Positions 1 to 7,550 of a DNA stretch of 37,705 nucleotides are shown in pieces. The notes under the pieces were generated by a model. That model was not told the DNA's origin. It made no database searches and saw only the letters and a list, made by a program, of their open reading frames with translations. Numbering within the stretch: position 1 is the stretch's first letter; the number at the start of each line of letters is the position of its first letter. The stretch is from JBAVQS01 sp049694275 (GTDB lineage: Bacteria; Chloroflexota; Anaerolineae; UBA4142; SHND01), in contig JBAVQS010000222.1 of the NCBI GenBank assembly GCA_049694275.1, positions 1 through 37,705 of the forward strand. The letters are read 5' to 3'. A program made the position numbers and the translations under genes.

Positions 1-125
1 AGAGCGAATTCCATATCGGTTGATGGGTGCGCAGGGGCAATCCCTCGTGGTTGCCCGCACTGGACGGGGCAGGCACGAGGCACAGCCCCTACAACGAGGC
101 CGTAAATGGAATTGGAATTCGCTCT
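1..125. repeat. MITE/REP-like element with 13-bp terminal inverted repeats
   Basis: Bases 1-13 (AGAGCGAATTCCA) are the exact reverse complement of bases 113-125. The interior holds two GC-rich partly palindromic modules: GGGGCAA...TTGCCC around 33-56, and a GGGGC...GCCCCTAC module around 66-92. The interior has no coding potential. This form (short, non-coding, terminal inverted repeats, internal GGGGC/GCCCC arms) resembles the small dispersed elements common in environmental bacterial genomes. The left arm begins exactly at the window edge, so the element may be longer. No second copy was noticed in the window. Confidence 0.45.
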
Positions 126-203
126 AATAGCGGGTTCGGCGCGATACTGATCTGGATTTTCCGGCAGCGTTATTGACCATCACGAGCATCAGTGGAGGCT
201 GCA

Positions 204-1475
204 ATGAAGCGTTCCTGCACCGTTGTCACGCTGTTTCTTCTGGCTGTCCTCATGGCCTGTGGGCCATCCCCTTCTCCTACCCTCCAGGTTTCGGCGGCGA
301 CCGCCGTACCGACCGGAACCAGCACGCCGGCACTGACCGATACCCCTACCCTGATTCCCCCAACAGCGACAATCACTCCATCTCCCACAATTTCGGCGAC
401 GGCGACGCAAGCTGTGCCTAGCGGAATAGCCAAGGGCACAGTCAACGTCCGCTCGGGACCGGGAACTGGGTTCTCCATCCTGGGCAAGCTCCGTGACACC
501 AGCCCGGTTGTGCTAGTAGCGACAAGCACAGATGGCAAGTGGTGGCAGATTCAGTATCCGACGCCGGACAAGAAAGGCTGGATCGCTGCAGAGTTCGTTA
601 CCGTGTCTGGGCCGGTCGCCGCGCTTCCCACTATCCTCGTTGCAACTCCTCCACCGACACACATCGCACCCACCGCAGTGGTTACTGCTACCGTCGCCGC
701 CAGTGGGATCAATATCGCTGTGCTCCAGGGCAGGATTGCCTATTCGGGCTACAACGCCGTTTATTTGATGAATGCTAACGGCACAGACATCCACCCCGTT
801 GCTCAAGGACAAAATCCCAGCCTATCGCTCGACGGAACCAAGCTGGCATACGCCACGACGGCGCAATCAGACGACCAGGGAGTCTGGCGTTTAGACCTGG
901 CGACCGGGCAACAGAACCAGGTCTACAAAACCAAGACAGATTCCGGCTTTTTCGGGCTTGCCATCTCGCCGGATGGGAATCGCGTCGCGTATGGCAATAA
1001 CATCTGGGAGCGAGGCCGCAATCGTCAATTCGGATGCGGGGGAACCTTTGGATGGTCTGCCGATGGCGCATGGCTCGCATGCATTGGCATGGCAAATGGA
1101 CAATTTGGGCTTGTCAAGGTACTCGCCGATGACGATAGCCACCCAATTTTCCTAACCCTGACCGGGGCGCAACCCGCATGGTCGCCCGACGGCTCCAAGA
1201 TTGCCTTCGTCAGGTTTACTTCGTCAAGGAAGTCGGAAATCTGGATGATGAACAGCGATGGAACAGATGCTCACTTGATTGTGCCTGGCGACACGGGCGG
1301 TTCCATGCCCACCTGGTCACCGGATGGGCAATATATTGCTTTTCTCTCCTATCGAAATGGGGGGTACGATATCTATGTAATGAAACCGGATGGGAGTCGC
1401 CAAACACAGTTGACAAACACCAAGGTGAACAAGGTCGGCGTACCGGGAGGGTCCGGGTTGAGTTGGTCGAGATAA
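204..1475 (+). CDS. Lipoprotein: SH3-like domain + TolB/PD40 beta-propeller
   Basis: Predicted 423-residue exported lipoprotein of unknown substrate. A signal peptide ends in the lipobox LMAC (lipid-carrying C19). A Pro/Thr/Ser-rich linker (about 20-70) follows, then a bacterial SH3-like domain (about 75-136, NVRSGPGTGF then WWQIQYP and GWIAAEFV). From about 175 to the end is a propeller with PD40 motifs such as WSPDGSKIAF and WSPDGQYIAF. Linker-type lipoproteins of this kind probably sit on the outer face of the membrane and bind cell-wall polymers or peptides; that role is inferred. ATG at 204 is preferred over the in-frame GTG at 192 because GGAGG at 194-198 is correctly spaced and the lipoprotein signal then starts with MKR. 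It is a paralogue of the genes at 7551 and 9161. Confidence 0.85.
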   Translation: MKRSCTVVTLFLLAVLMACGPSPSPTLQVSAATAVPTGTSTPALTDTPTLIPPTATITPSPTISATATQAVPSGIAKGTVNVRSGPGTGFSILGKLRDTSPVVLVATSTDGKWWQIQYPTPDKKGWIAAEFVTVSGPVAALPTILVATPPPTHIAPTAVVTATVAASGINIAVLQGRIAYSGYNAVYLMNANGTDIHPVAQGQNPSLSLDGTKLAYATTAQSDDQGVWRLDLATGQQNQVYKTKTDSGFFGLAISPDGNRVAYGNNIWERGRNRQFGCGGTFGWSADGAWLACIGMANGQFGLVKVLADDDSHPIFLTLTGAQPAWSPDGSKIAFVRFTSSRKSEIWMMNSDGTDAHLIVPGDTGGSMPTWSPDGQYIAFLSYRNGGYDIYVMKPDGSRQTQLTNTKVNKVGVPGGSGLSWSR

Positions 1476-1633
1476 ATAAAGTCGGCATCTGGAACTCATT
1501 TTTGACCGAAACAAAGCCACTTTGTAACCGATAACCATATAAAATCGAGAATGGTCCGATGTTTCTGAGAAGCGCGTAGGATTAGGCCTTTGATACAGGT
1601 TTTTTTGATGTGGCCTCACCGGATTCACAGATT

Positions 1634-1675
1634 GACCGTGCATTTAGCGGCACGGTCGCAGGTCTAACCCTAGAC
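1634..1675. other. Two adjacent small hairpins in the 1476-1744 gap
   Basis: GACCGTGC (1634-1641) pairs with GCACGGTC (1650-1657), and GTCTA (1662-1666) pairs with TAGAC (1671-1675). Neither is followed by a T-run. They lie in the 269-base gap between the lipoprotein and the large secreted protein. They could be a leader structure of the downstream gene or a weak terminator of the upstream one. A TAAAAT box at about 1719-1724 has no good -35 partner. I see nothing else in this gap. Confidence 0.3.
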
Positions 1676-1744
1676 ACTGGATCGTCAATCAGAAGGCTAT
1701 TCGTTGATTCGTTTCTTTAAAATACCATTCATAGGGAGGGCATC

Positions 1745-4432
1745 GTGGATACGAGAAATCGCAGTTCTTATTTGAATGGGGTGGCATCTCGGACTATCGC
1801 CATCCTTCTCTTTGTTGTTCTCTGGTTCGCCTTAAATCATTCCCATGTGATAGCTGCTCCATCTGTACGCCCAGGCAACATACTAGTAGCGTCAACATCC
1901 ATCTTTGGCGATGGAAGCGAAGGAAACTTATCGGTTAGTTCCGGACAAACGGTTTATGTCGATGATGTCCGATCAACATTGTCAGCATCGTCATCAGGAA
2001 CAATCCTCAATCTCACTTCGACGACAGGCTTTGGAGCAGGACAAGAAGTGCTGGTCCATCAAAGCAGCGGCCCGGCAGCAGGTCAATATGAGTTCGCGAC
2101 AATTGCAAGTATTGGCTCAGGCACAGTAACGCTTCAATCTACTCTTCAGTACGGGTATACAGAGGATAGCATTTCACGTGCTCAAGTTGAACGAGTTCAT
2201 CATTACCATGACGTACTCGTTCAAAATGGCGGGATCTTGACGGCACACGCTTGGGACGGGACTAGTGGCGGGATAATGGCCTGGCGAGCCAATGGAAATC
2301 TGACGGTTTCTCTAGGCGGAACGATTGACTTATCTGGCAAAGGGTTCCGAGGTGGAATGTATACGCTGAATGCAACCGCATTCCAGGGAGAAGGGACTGG
2401 TGGACCAGGGGCACAGAACTATCTTCCAAATGGAAACGGCGGCGGTGGTGGAGCTTACAACACAGGGGGCGGCGGCGGCGGAAATGGAACCCCGGGCATA
2501 ATTGGGGCTGGAGACGCGGGTGAGAACTATGGGCGTGCTGGAAATTCTTCCGGAACTAATGACTTGAGTCTCGCCACTTTCGGGGGTGGGGGAGGGGGAC
2601 AAGGAGCGAGCGATCCCTCTTATGAATATAGAGGTACAAACGGCGGTGCCCTAGCATTAATCTCTGCGAAAACCATAAGCATATCTGGAAGCATAGTAGC
2701 GAACGGGATGGATCCGTCAGGATCAAGCCTAAGAGGAGAGGGAGGAGGCGGAGCCGGCGGGTCCATTCTATTCAAAGGACAAGACGTTTCGTTGGGAGCA
2801 AATCTTGTCCTAGCTACTGGTGGTGTAGCCCCATATCAGTGGGCAAGCAGTGGTGGCGCTGGCCGGATCCGCGTCGAGTATTGTGATTCACTTTCTGGAT
2901 CAACTAATCCTCCAGCAAGTGTCTTTCAGTATTACACCTTAACCGTCAACGCTGGCACAGGCGGCGGTGCTGACCCAACTCCTACATCGAATTGCGGTAC
3001 CCGGTATATACCAGGGACAGTAGTCCAACTAACGCCGAATGCGAACTCCGGCTATGGCTTTATCAGTTGGAGCGGGTGTGATTCCGTGAGTGGAAATACA
3101 TGCACAGTCACAATGAACAGTGATAAAAGCGTGACACCTACCTTTGCGGGTCTCCCGATTGCTCTAAATAAGGTAAGTCCGGCAAACAGCTTAGTAGATC
3201 AGCCGACGAATGTAACACTGAGTTGGAGCAGTGGTACAGGCGCGACCAGCTATGAGTATTGCTACGATACAACCAACAATAATAGTTGCGACGGCAGCTG
3301 GATCAGCACTAGCAGTACAAGTGTAGGGTTGAGCGGTCTGAACAAAGGTAGCGTGTACTATTGGCAGGTACGCGGGCGAAACGCGGCCGGCACAACCGAG
3401 GCCGATGGTAGCACATGGTGGAGTTTTACAGCGGTGCCCGCAGTTCCAAACGATGATTTCGGTGCGGCGACTGTAATCAATTCCCTGCCTTATACGATAA
3501 CCGAAGACACGACAATCGGAACTACAGCGATAGATGACCCGATCTTGACTTGTACAGGAGGGCAAGGTGCTGCATCTGTATGGTTCCGCTTTACGCCATT
3601 TGCAGGTGGCACTTTGAGAGCGACCACGAATGGCAGTAGCTACGACACTGTGCTTGCAATCTGGCAAGTAACAAGTGCGAGTCTCAAGAGCGTAGCATGC
3701 AACGATGATGTAGCCCCGAACCTAACTTCAGCGGTAAGCGCCAATGTGATTGCAGGCAGTACCTATTACATCGAGGTGGTGGACTATAATGGCAGTCCTA
3801 GCTTACCCAATCGTAAAACTAACATTCGCACTGCCAGTTCAGCAGGTCGCACACTGAGCTTGGCAGTCGGTTTTGCACCTGCGACGGTGCGGCTCCTCTT
3901 CCCAGCCAGCGCGAGTTCCTCCACAACCTTGCCGATAGTTCTGGATTGGACCGACTCAACCGGAGCTGCTTACTATCAAATAGAGGTCCACCAGACAACC
4001 GCGACCGGGAAGATAATCCTTTCAGCGAAACCTACGGTTTCTACTTTTGCGATCACCTCCCTGAAAGCTGGTGTATATTACTGGCGAGTGCAGGCATGTA
4101 ATGCGGTTGGCTGCAGCGCATGGACCACCCTTTGGTACTTTAAGATATTAGTCCCTGCTCTCCCCAAGTTACTATCACCAACCAATGGCGGCGCAATATC
4201 TGGATCAACTGCGAATTTGGATTGGAGCGATTCGTTGGGTGCAACTCGCTATCAAATCCAACTAAGACAGGATAGTACGACTGGTACGCCAGTGGCCATT
4301 CCAGATACGGGCGTTTCATCGTCCGTGACGCCCAGCTTGACTAGTGGGCATTGGTACTATTGGAACGTTAGTGCCTGTAGCCCTGCGGGTTGCAGCGCCT
4401 GGACTGCATGGTGGAAGTTCTGGATCCCGTAA
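1745..4432 (+). CDS. Large secreted multi-domain protein (Gly-rich region, InlB B-repeat, Fn3-like, PPC-like)
   Basis: 895-residue exported protein, probably an adhesin or surface protein; no catalytic motif was seen. The start is GTG at 1745 with AGGGAGGG just upstream. A signal peptide (hydrophobic core IAILLFVVLWFAL) is followed by a beta-rich N-terminal region with a very glycine-rich stretch (about 215-290). Next is a divergent InlB B-repeat-like domain (about 396-468, ending in GYGFISWSGC and VTMNSDKSVTPTF). Then come an Fn3-like domain (about 475-565, YYWQVRGRNAAG), a pre-peptidase C-terminal-like domain (about 568-705, ASVWFRFTP and YDTVLAIW), and two similar Fn3-like modules (about 715-803 and 804-895, each with YYW.V.AC...GCSAW). 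The DNA is visibly AT-richer with different codon choice than its neighbours, so horizontal acquisition is possible. A terminator follows. Confidence 0.8.
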   Translation: MDTRNRSSYLNGVASRTIAILLFVVLWFALNHSHVIAAPSVRPGNILVASTSIFGDGSEGNLSVSSGQTVYVDDVRSTLSASSSGTILNLTSTTGFGAGQEVLVHQSSGPAAGQYEFATIASIGSGTVTLQSTLQYGYTEDSISRAQVERVHHYHDVLVQNGGILTAHAWDGTSGGIMAWRANGNLTVSLGGTIDLSGKGFRGGMYTLNATAFQGEGTGGPGAQNYLPNGNGGGGGAYNTGGGGGGNGTPGIIGAGDAGENYGRAGNSSGTNDLSLATFGGGGGGQGASDPSYEYRGTNGGALALISAKTISISGSIVANGMDPSGSSLRGEGGGGAGGSILFKGQDVSLGANLVLATGGVAPYQWASSGGAGRIRVEYCDSLSGSTNPPASVFQYYTLTVNAGTGGGADPTPTSNCGTRYIPGTVVQLTPNANSGYGFISWSGCDSVSGNTCTVTMNSDKSVTPTFAGLPIALNKVSPANSLVDQPTNVTLSWSSGTGATSYEYCYDTTNNNSCDGSWISTSSTSVGLSGLNKGSVYYWQVRGRNAAGTTEADGSTWWSFTAVPAVPNDDFGAATVINSLPYTITEDTTIGTTAIDDPILTCTGGQGAASVWFRFTPFAGGTLRATTNGSSYDTVLAIWQVTSASLKSVACNDDVAPNLTSAVSANVIAGSTYYIEVVDYNGSPSLPNRKTNIRTASSAGRTLSLAVGFAPATVRLLFPASASSSTTLPIVLDWTDSTGAAYYQIEVHQTTATGKIILSAKPTVSTFAITSLKAGVYYWRVQACNAVGCSAWTTLWYFKILVPALPKLLSPTNGGAISGSTANLDWSDSLGATRYQIQLRQDSTTGTPVAIPDTGVSSSVTPSLTSGHWYYWNVSACSPAGCSAWTAWWKFWIP

Positions 4433-4468
4433 GCCAAGAACTTGTCTGACAAGCAATCACAGATAAGC

Positions 4469-4503
4469 ATGCCCGCTCCGGGTAATCGGAGTGGGCATTT
4501 TAA
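4469..4503 (+). terminator. Rho-independent terminator
   Basis: A 12-bp stem (4469-4480 with 4487-4498, one G-T wobble) and a 6-nt loop are followed by TTTTAATT. It lies 36 bases past the stop of the secreted protein and before the convergent M24 gene. The T-run is on the plus-strand side, so it mainly ends the plus-strand gene. Confidence 0.85.
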
Positions 4504-4538
4504 TTGTACCGACCTACGTGAACAAGTTTTCGACAAGC

Positions 4539-5639
4539 CTACAACACCCGCAGCTCTCGCGGATACTGCGTCAGCGTCTCAACTGTTTCTTGGGTAACTA
4601 CCACGTCGTCCTCAATACGGACGCCCCCCTGCCCCGGCATATAGATGCCCGGCTCGACGGTAAAGGTGACGCCGGGCGCCAAGGCAAGCGTGTTGCCCTC
4701 GACAATGCCGGGGGCTTCATGAACTTCGAGGCCGAGCCCATGGCCGGTGCGATGCACAAAGTACTGCCCATACCCTGCCCTATCGATCACCGCGCGTGCG
4801 GCCCGGTCCACCGCTTGCGCCTGGACTCCTGGCGCAACCTGGTCGCGCCCGGCCTGGTTCGCGGCAAGGACGGTATCATAGATTCGCTTGAGATCCGGGG
4901 AGAGCGAGCCGACAGCAATCGTGCGGGTAATATCCGTAAAGTAACCGTCCACCTGGCACCATCCGTCAAAGATGACGAGGTCGCCGGTCACCAGCGGACG
5001 GTCGCTGGAAGTAATGTGCGGGGCCGCGCTGTTCGGTCCGGAGGCGACGATTGGCTCTTCTGGAATCGTATCAGCGCCACAGCGGCGCATGCTCATTTGC
5101 CATGCGCTCGCCAGCTCTTTCTCGGTGATGCCCGGCCGAACCAGCTTGAATATCTCGTCAAGCGACGCCCCAATCACGCGGGCTGCGCGGCGCATCGCGG
5201 CCAGTTCTTCGGCATCTTTGACCATACGCAGTTCGGCCAGCAATTGGCTGGCATCGGCTTGCTTGAACCCGGGAGCAAATACCTGGAGCTCGGTCTGTTC
5301 GAGCACGCGCAGATTGAGATATTCGACAGCGATCATCTTACCGGCCAGGTCCAGATCCCGCGCGAGAGCGCTCCATCCGGCACGCGTCCCCTCGGCATCC
5401 GACCAGGGATATAGTTTCATCGGCGTGCGCAGATAGGTTTCCGCGCGGGCGACTTCAAGCGCGGGGAGCAAGAGATAGCCCTGCCCTCCCCGCGTGAATA
5501 GCGCCAGCGTGATCCGCTCGCTCGTGTGCATCGACAAGCCAGTGAGATATAAAAGGTTCGCGCCCGGAACCAGCGCCACCGCATCAATACCCCGCGCATC
5601 CATCAACTCTTGCAACCGCGCCAACCGATCCGTCGTCAT
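4539..5639 (-). CDS. M24 family Xaa-Pro aminopeptidase/dipeptidase
   Basis: 366-residue cytoplasmic metallopeptidase of the pita-bread fold, expected to cleave peptide bonds next to proline. An N-terminal creatinase-like domain (about 5-130) precedes the catalytic domain. All five metal ligands are visible: D225 and D236 (DGYFTDITRT), H300 (HRTGHGLG), E329 (TVEPGIY) and E343 (RIEDDVVV). The ATG at 5639 follows a strong AGGAGGGG ribosome site. Upstream in-frame starts up to 5900 would run through the SDR gene and are rejected. It is the second gene of a two-gene operon, 31 bases after the SDR stop. PepQ-like dipeptidase and PepP-like aminopeptidase cannot be told apart here. Confidence 0.92.
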   Translation of the reverse strand: MTTDRLARLQELMDARGIDAVALVPGANLLYLTGLSMHTSERITLALFTRGGQGYLLLPALEVARAETYLRTPMKLYPWSDAEGTRAGWSALARDLDLAGKMIAVEYLNLRVLEQTELQVFAPGFKQADASQLLAELRMVKDAEELAAMRRAARVIGASLDEIFKLVRPGITEKELASAWQMSMRRCGADTIPEEPIVASGPNSAAPHITSSDRPLVTGDLVIFDGWCQVDGYFTDITRTIAVGSLSPDLKRIYDTVLAANQAGRDQVAPGVQAQAVDRAARAVIDRAGYGQYFVHRTGHGLGLEVHEAPGIVEGNTLALAPGVTFTVEPGIYMPGQGGVRIEDDVVVTQETVETLTQYPRELRVL

Positions 5640-5670
5640 ACCCCTCCTGTCCCCTTGACCTGTAACCGGC

Positions 5671-6408
5671 CTACACCCAGAGACCGCCATGGACATTGAG
5701 AACCGCACCGGTGACGTAGCGGCCCTTGTCCGAAAGGAGGAACTCGACTGCCCCGGCAATATCTTCAGGCTTGCCCAGGGAACCCAGCGGGATGAGAGTC
5801 GGCATTTCGCGCCGGTCGGCGTCATTCGTGGCATAGGTGTCAATAAAACCAGGATTGACAATGTTGCAGCGAATGCCGTACCGGGCTTCACTGCGCGCAA
5901 CCGATTTGGTCAGGACGACCAGTCCCGTCTTGCTTACGTTGTAGGCAGCCGTCGACGGCGCGCCGCGCGCGTTCTCGGCGTTGAGCGAGCCCAGATTGAG
6001 GATATGCCCGCTCTTTTGTTCGCGCATCAGCGGAAGCGCGAATTTGATACAGTAAAAAGCGCTCGAAAGATTGCTGTGCAAGCATTCATCCCATTCTTGA
6101 ATGGTCGTGTCGTAGACGGATTTGACCAGAAAGGAACCGACGTTATTGACCAGCACGTCGAGGCGATTGAAATGCCCGGCGGTCGTTTCGACGAGATGGC
6201 GCGCGCCATCGGGATTCGTTACGTCCGCCTGGATCACAAGGGATTCAGGTGAAACCTCGCGCAGCGCATTCAGGGTATCCTGTGCGGAAGCTGCATCGCG
6301 ATGATAGTTGACGACGACGGCATAGCCTTGCCGGGCCAGCATTTCGGCAATGGCTTTGCCGATGCCTTTGTTGCTGCCAGTGACAATCGCCGTCTTTGTT
6401 TCTCCCAT
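5671..6408 (-). CDS. Short-chain dehydrogenase/reductase (FabG-like)
   Basis: 245-residue classical SDR, an NAD(P)H-dependent oxidoreductase with unknown substrate. Seen: the cofactor motif TGSNKGIG (10-17), NNVG (88-91), and the catalytic S141, Y156 and K160 (YNVSK). Length and the C-terminal pattern (FLLSDKGRYVTGAVLNVHGG) are typical of 3-oxoacyl-ACP-reductase-like or sugar-dehydrogenase-like SDRs. The start ATG at 6408 has GGAGAG upstream. It is the promoter-proximal gene of an operon with the M24 peptidase. Pairing with a peptidase gives no obvious pathway, so acting as FabG in fatty-acid synthesis is only one possibility. Confidence 0.92.
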   Translation of the reverse strand: MGETKTAIVTGSNKGIGKAIAEMLARQGYAVVVNYHRDAASAQDTLNALREVSPESLVIQADVTNPDGARHLVETTAGHFNRLDVLVNNVGSFLVKSVYDTTIQEWDECLHSNLSSAFYCIKFALPLMREQKSGHILNLGSLNAENARGAPSTAAYNVSKTGLVVLTKSVARSEARYGIRCNIVNPGFIDTYATNDADRREMPTLIPLGSLGKPEDIAGAVEFLLSDKGRYVTGAVLNVHGGLWV

Positions 6409-6444
6409 GATGTCTCTCCAGTGGAAATTTGACCAGATGTCTAC

Positions 6445-6473
6445 ATTCTAGCTGTAATAGGAAAAAGTTTCAA
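6445..6473 (-). promoter_or_regulatory. Sigma-70-type promoter of the SDR-M24 operon
   Basis: On the minus strand TTGAAA (6468-6473), a 17-base spacer and TAGAAT (6445-6450) lie about 40 bases before the SDR start. Both boxes differ from consensus by one base. It sits directly after the hairpin that ends the upstream MBL-fold gene. Confidence 0.7.
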
Positions 6474-6482
6474 GGTGGGGTA

Positions 6483-6527
6483 GCCAATAGAAAATTCCGG
6501 TCGATCGGACCGGAATTTTCTATTGGC
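6483..6527 (-). terminator. Perfect 20-bp hairpin ending the MBL-fold gene
   Basis: Bases 6483-6502 are the exact reverse complement of 6508-6527, with a 5-base loop (GATCG). It begins 7 bases past the MBL-fold stop. The arms contain AAAA/TTTT runs inside the stem, but no T-run follows. It is best read as a terminator and insulator before the SDR promoter; its length and perfection are unusual. Confidence 0.65.
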
Positions 6528-6534
6528 AAGTCAC

Positions 6535-7296
6535 TCAAAAGGTAAAGGACTGGAGGTCGCGGGCTACAATCACAGAGCCGTTGAATTCTTGTTTGGCGGC
6601 AGCGCGCCATCTGGCCGGCTTGACATCCGGAGGCAAATGCACAAGGACAAGTCGCTTTGCACCGGCCCGCCGGGCTTCGGCGCCGGCCTGGATAGCGCTC
6701 GAATGCCCGCTGCCAATCGTGTCGAGTGTCGTCGCCTCGTGAATAAAGATGGAGGCGCCGCGCGCAAGCTCTACCAGATTTTCCATGGGCGAGGTATCAC
6801 AAGAATAGGCCACGGCCGATCCAGTTGCTTGCCACACGACGCGCAACGCGATCGTCGGAACAAAATGCTCGGTGAGGGTTGCCGAAATGGTGAACTCGCG
6901 ACTGGACAGGATCAGGCTGATGCCGTCAGGCTGAACCCGGTGATAACGAATGGGGAAAAAGTCGGGCCAGTGATCCGCGCCGACCGCGCGCAGGATCATG
7001 CGGGCGGCCCGGAGTGTCTCGGGCAAGCCATAGACATCAAGCGGCCGGCGGCGCCCTGCGATCCACGCGTTGAGCGCCATGACCGGGAGGCCATAAATAT
7101 GATCGGGATGGGAATGAGTCAAAATCAGGATGTCGACGGATTCGACGGGGACGCCAACCTGAGCAAGGCGCTGAGCGGGACTCCCCGCACAATCGACCAG
7201 AATGCGAGTGTCGTTTCCTTCAAACAGCATAAAGGTATTTTCGCGGTCGGGGCCACTGAGGGCCGAGCCAGTGCCGAGGAGTACAACGCGTGGCAT
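6535..7296 (-). CDS. RNase Z-like metallo-beta-lactamase-fold hydrolase
   Basis: 253-residue cytoplasmic MBL-fold protein. The metal motif HSHPDH (61-66) is complete and is preceded by a typical LVDCAG strand. Further ligands are likely the His in TEHFVP, the Asp in YSCDTSP, and the late His in LVHLPPD. The N-terminus (VVLLGTGSA) matches the RNase Z/ElaC and arylsulfatase-like subgroup, so possible roles are tRNA 3' processing or phosphodiester/sulfate ester hydrolysis; the subgroup does not decide it. The ATG at 7296 has GGAGG closely upstream. It is a monocistron with its own promoter and a strong hairpin after the stop, and it is divergent from the lipoprotein gene at 7551. Confidence 0.87.
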   Translation of the reverse strand: MPRVVLLGTGSALSGPDRENTFMLFEGNDTRILVDCAGSPAQRLAQVGVPVESVDILILTHSHPDHIYGLPVMALNAWIAGRRRPLDVYGLPETLRAARMILRAVGADHWPDFFPIRYHRVQPDGISLILSSREFTISATLTEHFVPTIALRVVWQATGSAVAYSCDTSPMENLVELARGASIFIHEATTLDTIGSGHSSAIQAGAEARRAGAKRLVLVHLPPDVKPARWRAAAKQEFNGSVIVARDLQSFTF

Positions 7297-7351
7297 TCAA
7301 CCTCCAAAAACGCGAATGACGACAAAGAGTCACGACGAATATTACGCGCGA

Positions 7352-7380
7352 ATTATACCCCAGAGGACAGGGACTGGCAA
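7352..7380 (-). promoter_or_regulatory. Sigma-70-type promoter of the MBL-fold gene
   Basis: On the minus strand TTGCCA (7375-7380), 17 bases and a perfect TATAAT (7352-7357) lie about 55 bases before the ATG. Together with the plus-strand promoter at 7407 it makes a compact divergent promoter region. Confidence 0.75.
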
Positions 7381-7406
7381 TGGCATATTATGGGGCACTA
7401 TCCTTC

Positions 7407-7435
7407 TTGACACTCGTAATCACTTGACCTATACT
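7407..7435 (+). promoter_or_regulatory. Sigma-70-type promoter of the lipoprotein gene at 7551
   Basis: A perfect TTGACA (7407-7412), 17 bases and TATACT (7430-7435) imply a leader of about 110 bases before the ATG at 7551. The leader shows no convincing structure. Confidence 0.75.
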
Positions 7436-7550
7436 GACCAGGCTCCCGGAATTCGGCATTGCCCATTCTTGTTTATGATGATACTGCCCTGACCCGGGGA
7501 ACAACTTCCAGGCCTTGTTGACCCTGCCTGATGTTCTACTGGAGGAAATA

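Noticed and set aside
4491..5414. Plus-strand frame opposite the M24 gene
   Set aside because: Shadow frame; the M24 gene has all five metal ligands and a strong ribosome site.
5640..5900. N-terminal extension of the M24 peptidase
   Set aside because: It lies in the SDR coding region in another frame; the start at 5639 has AGGAGGGG.
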